This document shows positions 51,971-64,000 of a stretch of DNA of 64,000 bases, piece after piece (within the stretch, counting starts at the first letter, position 1; each line of letters starts with the position of its first letter). Below the pieces are notes generated by a model that saw nothing but the letters and a program-made list of their open reading frames with translations, was not told the DNA's origin and searched no databases. Source of the DNA: Pyrenopolyporus hunteri (Eukaryota; Ascomycota; Sordariomycetes; Xylariales; Hypoxylaceae); the NCBI GenBank assembly GCA_902806595.1, contig CADCXC010000003.1:3162001-3226000 (forward strand), given 5' to 3'. The position numbers were made by a program, and so were the translations under genes.

Positions 51971-54900
51971 ATAATCGATATATAATCGTAAAAATATAAA
52001 TTTCGAAATATATTTTTTCGATATATATATTCGTTAAAAAAGTTAAGTTTTATTATACCTTATTTATTAATATATACGTTTTTATATATTTTCGATTTTA
52101 CGTTTTTTTTAAAAAAAACTTCGTTAATTAAATTTTTTAAGTATAGTTAATAGTTTTTAATAATTTAATATAACGTATTAAAGTAAATTTATTTCCACTT
52201 AAATTTAAAATTATAAATATTTTCGTAATTTAAAATATAAACGTATATTTTTATAATTAAATATTTTTTATTTAAAAATACCCGATTTAATATTTTTATT
52301 ATTAAATTATATATTATTTTTTTCGGATTATTAAAGTCGATAAAATTTAAATTTTTAAATAAATTATTTAAATAAATTTCGATTAAAGTTAATTTTTAAT
52401 ATATTAATAATTTTAATTTCGTAACGTAGTTAATAATATATATTATTAATGTTATTATATGCGAATTTATAAAAATAAATGCGAAATTATAATTATATTT
52501 AAATATATATATAATAATTTTATTTTATCGTATATAATTCGTCGATTTTTACTTTTATCGAAAAACGTTATTTTTATCGGTAAATATAACGTCGTATAAT
52601 TTTTATAAATAACCGAATCTATATTATCGTTATTTAAACTTTTTTTTATATTTAAAATATATCGACGTATATTTATAATATTAAAAAATCGTTATTACGA
52701 ATTTCGTTTTATTTTTTTATTTATCTTCGAATTTTTCGATATTTTTTTAAAATTTTTTATTTAATATTAATTTATTATAAATTTTTATTTTCTACTTTAA
52801 AATCTTTTAGTTTTAATCCTATTAAAAATATTTATCGATTTAACGTTAAAAACCATTTATAAAATTTAATTAATTATTAATTATATTTTTTATAAAATCG
52901 TATAAATTAATATTATTATATAATTTAAAAAAATCGTAAATATAAAATACGCCGCAACCATTTATTTTTAAAACACCGAAATATTAATTAATTAAACTAA
53001 ATATTTTATCTTATATTTTTATTTTTATAAATTTATCGAAAAAAACTTTTACGTAATTATAAAATTACGTTTATAATTATAATTAAATCCTACGTTATTT
53101 ATTTTAATAATATTTTTCTTTTATTTTAAAATTATATTTCGATTTATTATTTTATTCGTTTTATACATTTTTCGCTTTAAAATTTATTATTTATTTTTAA
53201 TCGTATCGATAATAAAAAATCGTTTAAATTTAAAATATATTATATAATTAATACATTGTATTTTATTATTATATTTTTTATTTTATTTCGATATTATATT
53301 TTTTTTTATTAAATAAAAGTTATTATCGGTTAAATATAACGATACGTTTTAAAAACTTTTTATATTTAAATATTAAAAATCCTTTTATATTATTTTAATT
53401 TTTTCGAAACTTCGCGTAATTTTTTTTTCGTTAATAATTTATTAATTTTTTATATTTTTTAACGTTATTTTCTTTAATTAAATTTTAATAATCCGTATAT
53501 TATTATTTTCAATAATTCGGTTAAAAATTAAAAATAAAAAAACGAAATATATAATCGCGATAATATCGTATTAAAAAAACTTAATATTCATTTATTTATT
53601 TTTTTTCTACGTTAATTTATATTATATATTAAATATATTAATATAACGACTTATTTTTTTATATTAAAATTTTATTTATTATATTTAATTAATTTACTTT
53701 TTTCGTTATCGTTAATAAAAATTAATAATAAATAAAAATTAATTACTTTATATTACTCGTATATATAATTTATCGTTTATTATTTTTTTTTAACTACGTG
53801 TTTTTTTATTAATAATAAACTTTCCGCTTTAAAAATTTATTATAAAAAATAAATTTTTTATACGTTATTCGATTAATTTTATACCAAAAAAACGAATCTT
53901 AAAAATATAATTATTAATAACATAAAGAAAAATTTTTTTTCGTTAAAAATTTTATTTTTTTTTGGTCGTTTCGAAAATCGAAATTATTATTCGTTATTTT
54001 ATAATATATTTTTTATATCTTTGTAGTCGTTTTCGTTTACATCGTTATTATTAATAGTTTTTTCGAAAAATAAATCGTATATATTTTTTTTTAACAAGGG
54101 ATTTTATATATTATTATCGTTCGTATTTTTATATCGATTATTTTTATTTTCATTTATTTTTAAAATATAATTAACTCGTTTATTAATTTTTACTTAACGA
54201 TTATAATATATATTAAATTGTTTTAAATTTAAAAAAACAAATAATTATTTCTATAATTTTTTATATTTTAAAAATTATCGTTTAAAAAAATATTATAATA
54301 TAAATAGTTATTTTCCGTTAATTATAATAAAATTTTTATTATTACGAATTTTCGTAATCTTAAAAAAAATTAAATCGATTTTAATTAATTTATCGACCGT
54401 ATATTAAATTACGTAAATTTCTTTTAAAACGTTTTTAATTTTTTTAAAGAAAATTTTAACTATAAAAAAAAATCGTTAATAAATATTATAACATATTTTT
54501 TTATTTAACGATATATCGTATTTTCGGATTAATTTATTTTTAAATTTAAAGAAAATATCGTTATAAAATCGTCAACGATTTCCGGCGTAAAAAATCTTTT
54601 TTTTAAAGGTCGAAATTTTCGTATAAATTTCGAATATAAATACACGTAAAAAATTGGAAATAAAAAAATTTATATTTTATTAATAGTACGTTTTTAAATA
54701 TCGTTTTAACATATTTATTATATATTTATATAAGTTTTTCGCGACGTCGTATAAAATAATTTATATAGTTAAAACGATATTTTATTTTTAATAAATTTAA
54801 TAAAAAAAGTAATTTTAATTTCGTTTTTAAACGTTTTAAAAATATTTTTTAAAATACTTTTATTAAATTTTTATTATAATATTAAACGAAATATAATCGG

Positions 54901-55134
54901 TATTATATTATTAAAATTATTTTTATTATTTAGGTTTTTTTTAGAAATTTACGACATATAACGTTTTATATTAAATATTAATTAAGTCGAAAAATAATTT
55001 CTTTTTCGATATTTTTTTTCTATTAAAAATCGAATTTAATATTATTTATAACATTTTTTAATAATTTTTATATTTTTAAATTAATCGAAGTTTCGAATTT
55101 TTTATAATTATTTAAAATTAATTATTTTCGTTAT

Positions 55135-55300
55135 ATAATTTTTAACGATTTATTTTTACGTTTAAATTAAAATTATTCGAAAAAATATTATTATATTTAT
55201 CGTATAATATTTAACGGTTTATTTCTATATTTAAATTAACATTATTTTAAAAAATATTATTATATTTATCGTATAATATTTAAAGGTTTATTTCTACGTT
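55135..55300 (-). pseudogene. Family C open-frame remnant with 23-residue tandem repeat (right copy)
   Basis: A 69-bp unit is repeated about 2.5 times; each unit reads N-L-N-V/I-E-I-N-R, a stop, then I-L-Y-D-K-Y-N-N-I-F. The stop is probably a mutated Trp (TGG) and the Lys a mutated Glu (GAA). A 69-bp period, an exact multiple of three, with conserved frame supports former coding. It continues into about 200 codons of similar quality without a known domain. Confidence 0.6.
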
Positions 55301-58300
55301 TAAGTCGAGTTTTTTTATTTATATTAAGTTTATAAAAAAAACGTTATTTTATTTTTAATATATATTTACGTAGTTTTTCGCGACGTTTAAGTTAAAATTT
55401 TATTATTACGATTTTTATCGAATTCGAATTTTAAATATTCGATTTTAATGATATATTTTCTTCGATTTTATTTTTATTAATATTTTTTTTACGTTTAAAG
55501 TTTCCTTTTTTTATTAAATAAATTATAAAATATAATGTCGTAAAATTAACGGTTAGAAAATTTAATTAAGAATTTATATATTTTTATTAATTATTTTCGA
55601 AATTTTAAATCTTATAATCGAATATAACTTTTTATTCGACATTATTTTAATCGAATACGAGGAAATCGTCGATATTTTTATGTTATTTTAAGTTTTTTTT
55701 TAGTTTTATATTATCGGCGATAATTATAATATATCGATATATTAAATAAATATATAAATTTAAAATTAAATTTATATTTTTTTAAAAAATAAATTTTATA
55801 AAAATTATTATTTTTATATATATATTTATTTTTCGAAATTATATCGTTTTATCGTTAAATTAAAATTATTAATATCCGTAAAATTATTTAAATATCTTTT
55901 CGTATTAATTTTAATTTCGACGTATACTTAAATAAATAAATATATATTTTAATTAAAATCGATATTTTAATATATTTAATATATTATAAATATTAATTAA
56001 ATATTTAAAAAAAATACCTATATATATTTTTAAAATTAAAATATAACGAAGGTAAATTATTTTTTTTTATTTAAAAACGATGTATTAAACGTTATTTATA
56101 TAAAGTAAATATTAAACGTATTTATTAATATCATTTATTTATATATATATATATATAATTAAATATTTATATAATTTTTTTTAAATATAAAAAATATCGT
56201 ATTTTTATAATAATTAAAACGTTTTATTTACGTAAATTATTAAATTAAAAAAAATATAAAATATTATGTTATTTTAATAATTAAAACGTTTTCTTTTAAT
56301 AAATATATAATTATATTTTTTAAATTTTCGTATAAAAATATCGAACCGCGAAATTTTTTTTATTTTTATTTTTTTTTTTTTTAACATTTTCGATATTAAT
56401 TCGATTTAACTTTCGTTTCGTAATTTTAATTAATAAATTTTAAAATTTAAATATAACGTTTCGACGATATTTCGTTTTTATCGACTTTAATATATTATCG
56501 TTATTTTATTTTTTTCGTATATTTATTTTTAAATATTTATTTTTATCGATTTTAACGCGTTATTATTTTTTTACGTGTTTTACGTATTTATTCGTATATA
56601 TTTTATTATTATTTAATTTAATATATTATCGTTAAGTCGATTTTTTTATATATTTAATCGTTAATATTTTATTTTAATTCGTTTTAATATATTATTATTA
56701 TTAAAATTTAAATAAATATTTATTTTTTATTTTTTACGTATTATTATTATTTTTTATAATAACGTCGATATCGTTTATATCCTTTCAAAATAATCGTAAT
56801 ATTAACGATAACGATAATATTACTTTTAATATTTTTAACGTTAATTATAATTATAGTTAAAAATTTAATTATATAAAATTAAATAATTCGTTTCGAATTA
56901 TACGTTTTAATAGTTATTATTTTTATAATCGTTTCGAAAAATTTTATTTATTTAAATATTACTTAATATATTAAAAATCTTTTATTTTTCGTTAATATAT
57001 ACGTTTTTTATAATCGTAATAATTTTATTTATTTTTTTAACGACGTTTTTAATATTAGCGATATTTTAAATACGTTTATATTTTATATTTTATTTCGTCG
57101 TTATTTAGAAATTTTTATAAATTATTAAATTATATTAATTATATCGATAATATAAATTCGTAAATAAATAAATCGATTTTTTTTTATTTTCGAAATATTA
57201 ATTATATATTAATAAGTTAAGTTTTTCGGGTTATATTTATATCGATTTATATAAATTTATTTAAAATTTATCGCTTAACGTTAATTTTATTAAACGTATT
57301 TACGTATTTTTCGAAAATTTAATTTTTAAAATTTATCGTTAAAAATTACGTTTTTTTATAAAATATAATATCGATATTTATCGAATTTTAATTTTATTTT
57401 AATCGTTATAACGATTTAATTAACTTTTTATTTAAAAAACGTATATTTTTCATGTTTTTATTTTTTTTTAACGAATCGATTTATCGTTATTATTTATAAG
57501 CGATTTTTTTCGACGGTTAAATTTACGTTTATAAAAATTAATATTATTATTTTTTTAATCGTATCGTTAAAAAACTTAAAAATATATATATTTTTATTAT
57601 CGGATATAAATTCGATATTTTTATCGTTTAATATTCGATAATAATTATTATTTCGAAAAGTAATTTACGACTTTTTAATAATTTTATATTATTAATCGAA
57701 ATATCGATTATATTCGATATTTTTAATAATATCGATATTTTCGATTAAAATACGTAATTTATTTTATAATAATATATTATTTATTTTACGAATATTACGA
57801 TAAACTTTTTAATAATATTTATTTTATTATTATTTTAAATTTAATTTAAATTTTTATATTATTTAATCGTATTAAAATTATAAATAAATTTATTAATAAT
57901 AAATCGACTATAAAAATCTCCGTAAAATTTATATTAATTCGTTAAAATTTTATAATTTTAAAATAAAATAAAAATTTTCGTATTTTATTCGTTTAAAAAA
58001 AATTATTCGTAATTTATTTATTTAAAAAATAATTAACGTCGATCGAATTAATATTTATCGAAATTTTAATTTTTTTTAAATAAAATTAAAAACGATATTA
58101 ACGATAATAATAAAAATAATAATTTTTAATATAAAAAAAAAACAAAATATTTTATTAAATAATCGTATTAAATTTATAAATAAATTTATTAATAATAAAT
58201 CGATTATAAAAACCTTTTTTATAAAATTTATATTAATTCGTTAAAAATTTATAACCGCGAAATAAAATAAAAATTTTCGTATTTCGTTTATTTAAAAAAA

Positions 58301-58616
58301 ACCCACTTATAATTTATTTATTTAAAAAATAATTAACATCGATTAAATTAATATCGATTAAAGTTTTAATTTTTTTTTTAAATAAAATTAGAAATAATAT
58401 CGATAATAAAAACGAGAAAAATAATTTTTAATATAAAAAAAAAACGAAAATATTTTTAATAATAAATTTAAAAATATTATAAAAAAATAAATAAATTAAT
58501 TTATATTATATTTAAATTTTATTATTAATATTATTATTTAAAATTAATAAATATAAAAATATATTCGATCGTAAAAATAACGATTATTTCGAAAAATACG
58601 CTCGAATTTAAATATT

Positions 58617-58623
<7 letters not shown>

Positions 58624-58656
<33 letters not shown>
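58624..58656. repeat. (TA)n microsatellite
   Basis: About 16 TA dinucleotides. The corresponding position in the left family C copy (near 13070) has only a short ATATATATA run, so it expanded locally. Confidence 0.9.
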
Positions 58657-58657
<1 letters not shown>

Positions 58658-58736
58658 TATTATTATTTAAGGATATTTCGTAAAAATAAATAAACTTAAA
58701 TATTATATTTCTATTAATAATACGATATTAAAAATG

Positions 58737-59408
58737 AGCATTGCTATGTGCACTACCATGCTTTGCTATCGGGCCTTATTTGCACTACCAGTACATCAAA
58801 ATACATACCATATCTAACAGCCCCACATACAAATCTACGTACAATCGTGTTAATACATAATGTACACCTTATGACCTTTTTCAATTGATTCAATTACATA
58901 CATCCCCTTTACCATACATCCCATTATATCCCACCCACTTTAAGGAGGCAAAATATAAAAAATAGATAGCCATTTTCGCGTCAATTAGACCTTTTTAATG
59001 GTATAAGTTTCATATCAGTGCATGCCCTATTTCAAAAGTTATTTGAATATAAAGTCAATTCAAAGGTATAAGTGGTGGCCCTGGGGGTGGTCATGTGATC
59101 CCCTTTGCGGTCGCATACCCCTTTGACATCCGTATGGAATCGAGTATATATTGAAATAACTTTTCATTTAGGGCATGCACCGATATGAAACCTATACCAT
59201 TAGAAAGGTCTAATTGACGCGAAAATGGTGATCTATTTTTTATATTTTGCATCCTTAAAGTGGGTGGGATATAATGGGATGTATGGTAGAGGACCTGTAT
59301 GTAATTCAAAGTCAATATGTACAATAAATTCAATTGAAGAAGTGTACCCGTACTCGGAGAGACTATCTGGATTGCTGCATTTTTGTATGGGAATCCGTTA
59401 GTGGGATA
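58737..59408 (-). mobile_element. Family B element, unmutated copy, right terminal repeat missing
   Basis: Normal base composition within A/T sequence. The left end AGCATTGCTATGTGCACTAC is the unmutated form of the second-subtype terminus AACATTATTATGTG. The inner inverted repeat is well preserved: 58913-59051 against 59144-59287, with a ~92-bp spacer that includes GGTGGCCCTGGGGGTGGTCA. The right end stops at about 59408, missing ~85 bp of terminal repeat. About 480 bp of family C sequence present at 12503-12985 of the left copy is also absent there, suggesting one deletion took both. A minus-strand open frame at 59091-59333 crosses the inverted repeat and is not considered a gene. Confidence 0.8.
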
Positions 59409-61141
59409 AATTATTTTAAAAAAATTCGTAAAAATTTATATTAAACGAATTAATAAAATAAATATTGTCGTTAAATTATTTCGTATTATTTATTTATTTA
59501 CGATTATCGCTTTTTTCGAATATAATTTAAAAATATTTTTCGTTATTTTATAACGTAATTAACGATTTTTTTCGTAATTTAAAAAATTTTTTTTTTATAT
59601 TTTTTAAATAAAATCGAGTTTATATCTATCGATAAATTTAAAAAAAAAAAAATTAAAAATTTAATATTTTTAATACCGTTAAATAATAATAACGTTAAAT
59701 CGAAAAATAAAAATTAAATAAATCGAATAAAAAAATTTTTTACGAAAATATACGAAAAAAAAAAAATATATATCGTTATATTAATTTATTATTTATAAAA
59801 TAATTTTAATAAATTTATCGAAATAATAAAATATATAAATACGTGATTTAAATTTATTTATTATTTTAAGTTTCGATTTTAAAACGAAAATAAAATTATT
59901 ATAATCGAAAAATCGATAAATATCGTAACGAAAAAAAATAAAATTATATATTTCGTATATAATTTTTTTTTTCGATAATATTAATTATTTTTATATATTT
60001 TTATATATTATTTATTTTAAATTACTTTTCGATATTAAATAAAATTATATAAACGTAATTAAATTCGATTATATTTTTAATAATACGATAAAATTTATTA
60101 TAAAATTTATATATTAAAATAAAAATCGAAAATATAACGTTAATTAAAATAAATATAATAATCGATACGTAAAAAATTTAAACGATAAAAATAAAAATAA
60201 TTATCGAATTAAAAAAATTATCGAAATTTAATTTATAAAATATTTCGATTTATAATAATCGTTACGACCGTAAAATAAATTTTATTTTATTTTAAAAAAA
60301 TATTTATTTATTAAAATTTAAAAATATAAAATATTTTTAATTTATAATAAAATTAAAAATATATTTTTTTAAAATTAAAATTTATAATATTAAAAGTTTA
60401 ATTTATTATTTAATCGTTTAAATATATAAAAATAATATCGTTTATTATTATTTAAAATTAAAAAAATACCGTTTTCGAATATTTCTATTCGAAAATTAAA
60501 ATTAAATTTTATAAACGTCGATAAAAAAAATTATTATCGTTTTTATTTTTACGATTATTTTTTTTATTTCTATTTTAAACGTTATCGATAACGATATAAT
60601 ATACGTAATAAATTATTATATAATATAATTTTTTATTATTAAATATATATAAATTAAATAACGAATAAATAATAAAATATATCGAATAATAAACGTCGAA
60701 AATTTAAATAAAATCTTTATTAATTTTATACGAAAAAATTTAAAAAAAAATCTAAATATCGAAATATTATATTTAAATATATCGAATTAAAAATAATAAT
60801 AATAATTACGAAAATGATAAATATATAAAATAAAAATATTTTAAAAAAACGTATATTTTAAAAAAATATAACGAAAATTAAATACGTAAATAATATAATA
60901 CGATTATATAACGCGAATAACTTAAAATACGAAGTTCGAAAATTTAAGAAATTATCGAAAAAAAAATATAACGCGAATAACGAGAAATACGTAACTCGAA
61001 AATTCGAAAGATTACCGAAAAAAACGTAATGTAAATAACGCGAAAATTATAATTCGTAAATTTTTACGTAATTAATTTTTACTTTTTTTTCGAATTTTTT
61101 TATAAAAAAAATTCGATATAATATTTCGAAAAAACCTCGAA

Positions 61142-62117
61142 TATATATATATAATAATTTTAATATATAAAAATTTTTTTTATATTATTTTTAATTAATA
61201 ACGAAATATTTATTTATAAAAAAAAATAAAAATTTTTTATAAAATTATTATTATATTAAATAAAAATATTATTATCGTTTTTAATATTTCGAACGAAATA
61301 TTTACGTTTAAAAATTTTTATATTAAATTATATATTTAATTAAAAAATTTTTTATATTATTTAAAAAATTTAAAATCGAATTATTTATATTAATTTTTAA
61401 TTTCGATAATTATTAAATTATTTCGTAAAAAAGAAATTTATATATTAACGATTATTTTTATATCGTTAAATTATATATTATTAATAAAAAATAAATGAAT
61501 TTTATTTTCGTTATTAAATTATAAATAAATAAAAAAATCGTTATATAAAAAAAACTTTACGAAATATTAAATATAAAAAAATTTAATGTTTTATTCGAAA
61601 AAAATATTTTATATTTAAAAATTTACGATATAATTATATATCGAAACGTTATTATTTTTAAATTATAAATAATTTACGAAATTAAAAATAAAAATATTAT
61701 CGTATTATACGAAATATTTTATTTAATAATTTAAAATTATAATAACTTTTATAAAAAATATATTATAACGTATATATTTATTATTTAAAAAATTAATTAA
61801 TATATTATATTAATTTTAACTTTTATATTAAATCGTAAAAATAAAAATAAAAATTATAATTCGAAATATTATAATAATTTATATTTAATTTAAAATATTA
61901 ATGTAAAAAATTATATTTATATATTTATTAATTAAATTAAAAAATAAATATTTTAAAAAAATATTATTACGAATTAATTATAAAAGTAAAAATAAAAAAA
62001 ATAAAAATACGTATTAATTAAATTAACGGTTTTTATATAAAATTATAACGTTTCGAAAACGAAAAAAAATTTATAATAAAATTATTAAAAAAGCGATAAT
62101 ATTTAAAACGATAATAT
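61142..62117. other. Mutated AT-rich sequence, unidentified
   Basis: Sequence outside family C and before the SINE. No feature recognised. Confidence 0.35.
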
Positions 62118-62131
62118 AACATATATTTTTA

Positions 62132-62214
62132 AACCGCATACCGTAATGGTTAAACGTTTAGCTTATATTAAACGTAAAACTTTAATGTACGGAGGTTCGA
62201 ATCCCGCTACGGTT
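62132..62214 (+). pseudogene. tRNA-like head of the SINE
   Basis: 83 nt. A 7-bp acceptor stem AACCGCA/TACGGTT has one C-A mismatch that a single G-to-A change would explain. The A box TACCGTAATGG is near consensus and the B box GGTTCGAATCC is perfect. The anticodon region has an unusual stem-loop (CGTTTA ... TAAACG) and extra length before the T arm, so the isotype is not assigned. It is a SINE promoter, not a functional tRNA gene. Confidence 0.8.
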
Positions 62215-62523
62215 AAAAAAATCCTCCCTTTAAAAAAACGGCTAGGTTTTTTTTAACGCCGACTTTAATCATATATTAATCCTGTAAAAAATACTATCGA
62301 AAGGTATTTAAAAATTTTATATTAATCTTATAAAACATTCGATTTTTCCTAATTATTAAATAATTTTTTATATAATAATAATATATTAATATAAAGTTTT
62401 TTTAAAAATTAACTTTTACTTTAATCGTTTTATATTTTATATAAAAATACGAGCCTTTAATATTTAATATTTAAATAAATCCATTCGAACGTTAAATATA
62501 TTATTACTATTATTATCATTATT
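62132..62523 (+). mobile_element. tRNA-derived SINE, best-preserved copy, 14-bp TSD
   Basis: 392 bp. The tRNA-like head is at 62132-62214, followed by a body and a TTA/TAT-rich 3' tail (62500-62523). The TSD AACATATATTTTTA is perfect at 62118-62131 and 62524-62537. The last ~150 bp resemble the 3' end of the LINE copies (shared CGTTTTATATTTTA, a CGAA...TTAAATATATTA block and ATTATTA tail), the usual arrangement where a SINE borrows LINE machinery. Confidence 0.9.
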
Positions 62524-62537
62524 AACATATATTTTTA

Positions 62538-64000
62538 TAAAATAATCGAGTAAAAAATATAACGATTAAATTAAATTTAACGTAATTAAAATATTTTTAA
62601 AAAATAAATAAAATATATAAATAATTTTTATCGTTTAATTCGAAAATAAATTAAAATATGCTGCGATAAATTTATATTTAAATAAAAAAATTACGGATTT
62701 CGAATTTAAAATACGTATAATATTATCGATATTATAATTAATAAATAAATCGAACGTTTCGAAATTTTATTTATACGAAATATAATTATAACGAGTACAT
62801 TTTTTTAAAACTTATAAATATAATCGTAATATTACGATATATAAAAGTACGAAATTTTTTTATTAATATAAATATAAATTAAAAAAATAAACTTAAAAAC
62901 GTTTTTTTTTTAAAAAAAATATATTTTAAAAATTATTTTATTAAAATACGAATATAAAAAACGTAAAACGGTATATTATATAGTTATAAATTACCCGAAA
63001 TACGATAAAATTAAATTTATTTTATAAATAAAAATAAAATTTAAAGTTTTTATTATTTATAAAAATTACGAAAAAGTTTTATTAAATTTAAAAAAATAAA
63101 AATAATAATTAAATGATTTTTATAAAAAAATATTTTCGATGTATAAAATAATATTAAAAATAATATTATAAAAAATAATTTATAAAAAACGTAAATTTAA
63201 AAAATGAAATAATATATTAAAAAAATAACGAAACGAAATTATAAAATATTTAATATTAAATATTACGAAAATAAATTTAAATAATTAAATACCTTTAAAT
63301 GAATTAATATTATAAACGATAAAATATTTATTTAATTTATAAATAAATTAATATTATACTATTTATTTTTTTATTTTTTTTAAAAAAATATTATAATCGT
63401 TTCTAATAAATAAAAGGTTTTTTATTTAATAAAAATCAAAAAACATTTAAAAAAATTTAAACTTTTTTTATTTCGAATTTTTATATTAAAACTTTTTTTA
63501 AATTCGTTTAAAATTTAATTTTAACTCGATTTTATTTATAATAATCGAAGTTATTAAATAATAAACGATATTTTCGCGTTTCGATTAATTATCGATAACT
63601 TTTTATAAATTTTAAATAATTAATATTAATATTATATAATAAAAAAATAAAATTATTTATAATTAAATATAAATTTTTAAGATATTATTTTAAAAAATAT
63701 TATTATTAATATTAAATTTATTATATATAAACGAATTTTTATATAACGATATATTTTTTAATTAAAAAATTATTTCGATAGATTTTTTAATTATTATAAA
63801 TTTATATATTAAATAAAATGTAGTTTTATATATTTCGACTTTTATTTTTATAAAATATAAAAAATCGAAGTTATCGAAGTTATTATAAACGTTAAAAACT
63901 TTTAATATAAAAATTATTATAATTTATTTTAATAAAGCTTTAAAAGTAAAATTATTATTTTATATATTCGAAATAATTTATAAAAAAAATAAATTAATAT
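62538..64000. other. Mutated AT-rich sequence to the window end
   Basis: C confined mainly to CG, stops in all frames. No array, RNA or element recognised. Confidence 0.4.

Larger units (their letters stand above)
51971..61141 (-). mobile_element. Family C, right copy, inverted relative to the left copy
   Basis: The reverse complement aligns with 10041-22920 through several long blocks (for example 60500-59870 with 11460-12050; 57840-57660 with 13860-14000; 56740-55730 with 15560-16440; 55640-54970 with 16570-17130; 54960-54340 with 19510-20130; 52560-52345 with 21930-22150). The outer end at 61141 (CCTCGAA) is the family A 5' terminus. It lacks the two LINEs, one B element and the array block of the left copy, but has its own unmutated B insertion at 58737. 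Minus-strand coding sense. The element may extend left as far as 46567. Confidence 0.65.

Noticed and set aside
59091..59333. 80-codon minus-strand open frame in the unmutated family B copy
   Set aside because: It crosses an arm of the inner inverted repeat and the spacer, is not kept in other copies, and has no recognisable motif.
62132..62214. Functional tRNA gene
   Set aside because: The acceptor and T stems have mismatches, the anticodon arm is irregular, and the sequence is followed by a SINE body with target duplications on both sides.
3770..64000. Mitochondrial or other organelle DNA as an explanation for the AT richness
   Set aside because: It is continuous with a nuclear intron-containing gene, has no mitochondrial genes, tRNAs or rRNAs, and carries transposons with TSDs and CG-only cytosines.

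Overview
The window looks like the edge of a euchromatic region of a filamentous ascomycete (Pezizomycotina) chromosome running into a long, gene-free, AT-rich heterochromatic block. The evidence is one ordinary fungal gene with very short introns (60 and 54 nt), followed by about 60 kb in which almost every remaining C is followed by G. That is the scar of repeat-induced point mutation (RIP) or a closely related C-to-T process.

Layout. Positions 1-3464 (minus strand) hold most of a vigilin/Scp160-type multi-KH-domain RNA-binding protein: three exons, with the 3' end cut off by the window edge. Its promoter region occupies about 3465-3769. From about 3770 to 64000 I find no gene that could be expressed. 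The block is a nest of mutated transposable elements, several of which can be delimited precisely by target-site duplications (TSDs) and by comparing occupied with empty sites inside the window.

Element families (my labels). A: a composite minisatellite element of about 1.25 kb with terminal hairpins; one copy is unmutated (28582-29850). B: a non-autonomous inverted-repeat element of about 0.7 kb with 9-bp TSDs, MULE-like; one copy is unmutated (58737-about 59408). C: a large unidentified element, at least 8 kb, present twice in opposite orientation (about 10041-22920 and about 51971-61141). It shares its outer end with A and encodes a 23-residue tandem repeat. LINE: three 5'-truncated copies with TSDs of 14-17 bp; the longest still shows reverse-transcriptase core motifs. 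SINE: two tRNA-headed copies with 14- and 15-bp TSDs, whose 3' part resembles the LINE 3' end. There is also a probable LTR retrotransposon (26305-35393), a duplicated segment D, and several simple arrays.

History. C was duplicated, then received LINE, B and other insertions, and all of these were mutated. The clean A and B copies look like later arrivals that escaped. They give an internal before/after comparison of the mutation process: C is lost before A, C and T but kept before G. Nothing in the block appears able to transpose on its own. Boundaries inside AT-only sequence are approximate, and alignments were made by eye.
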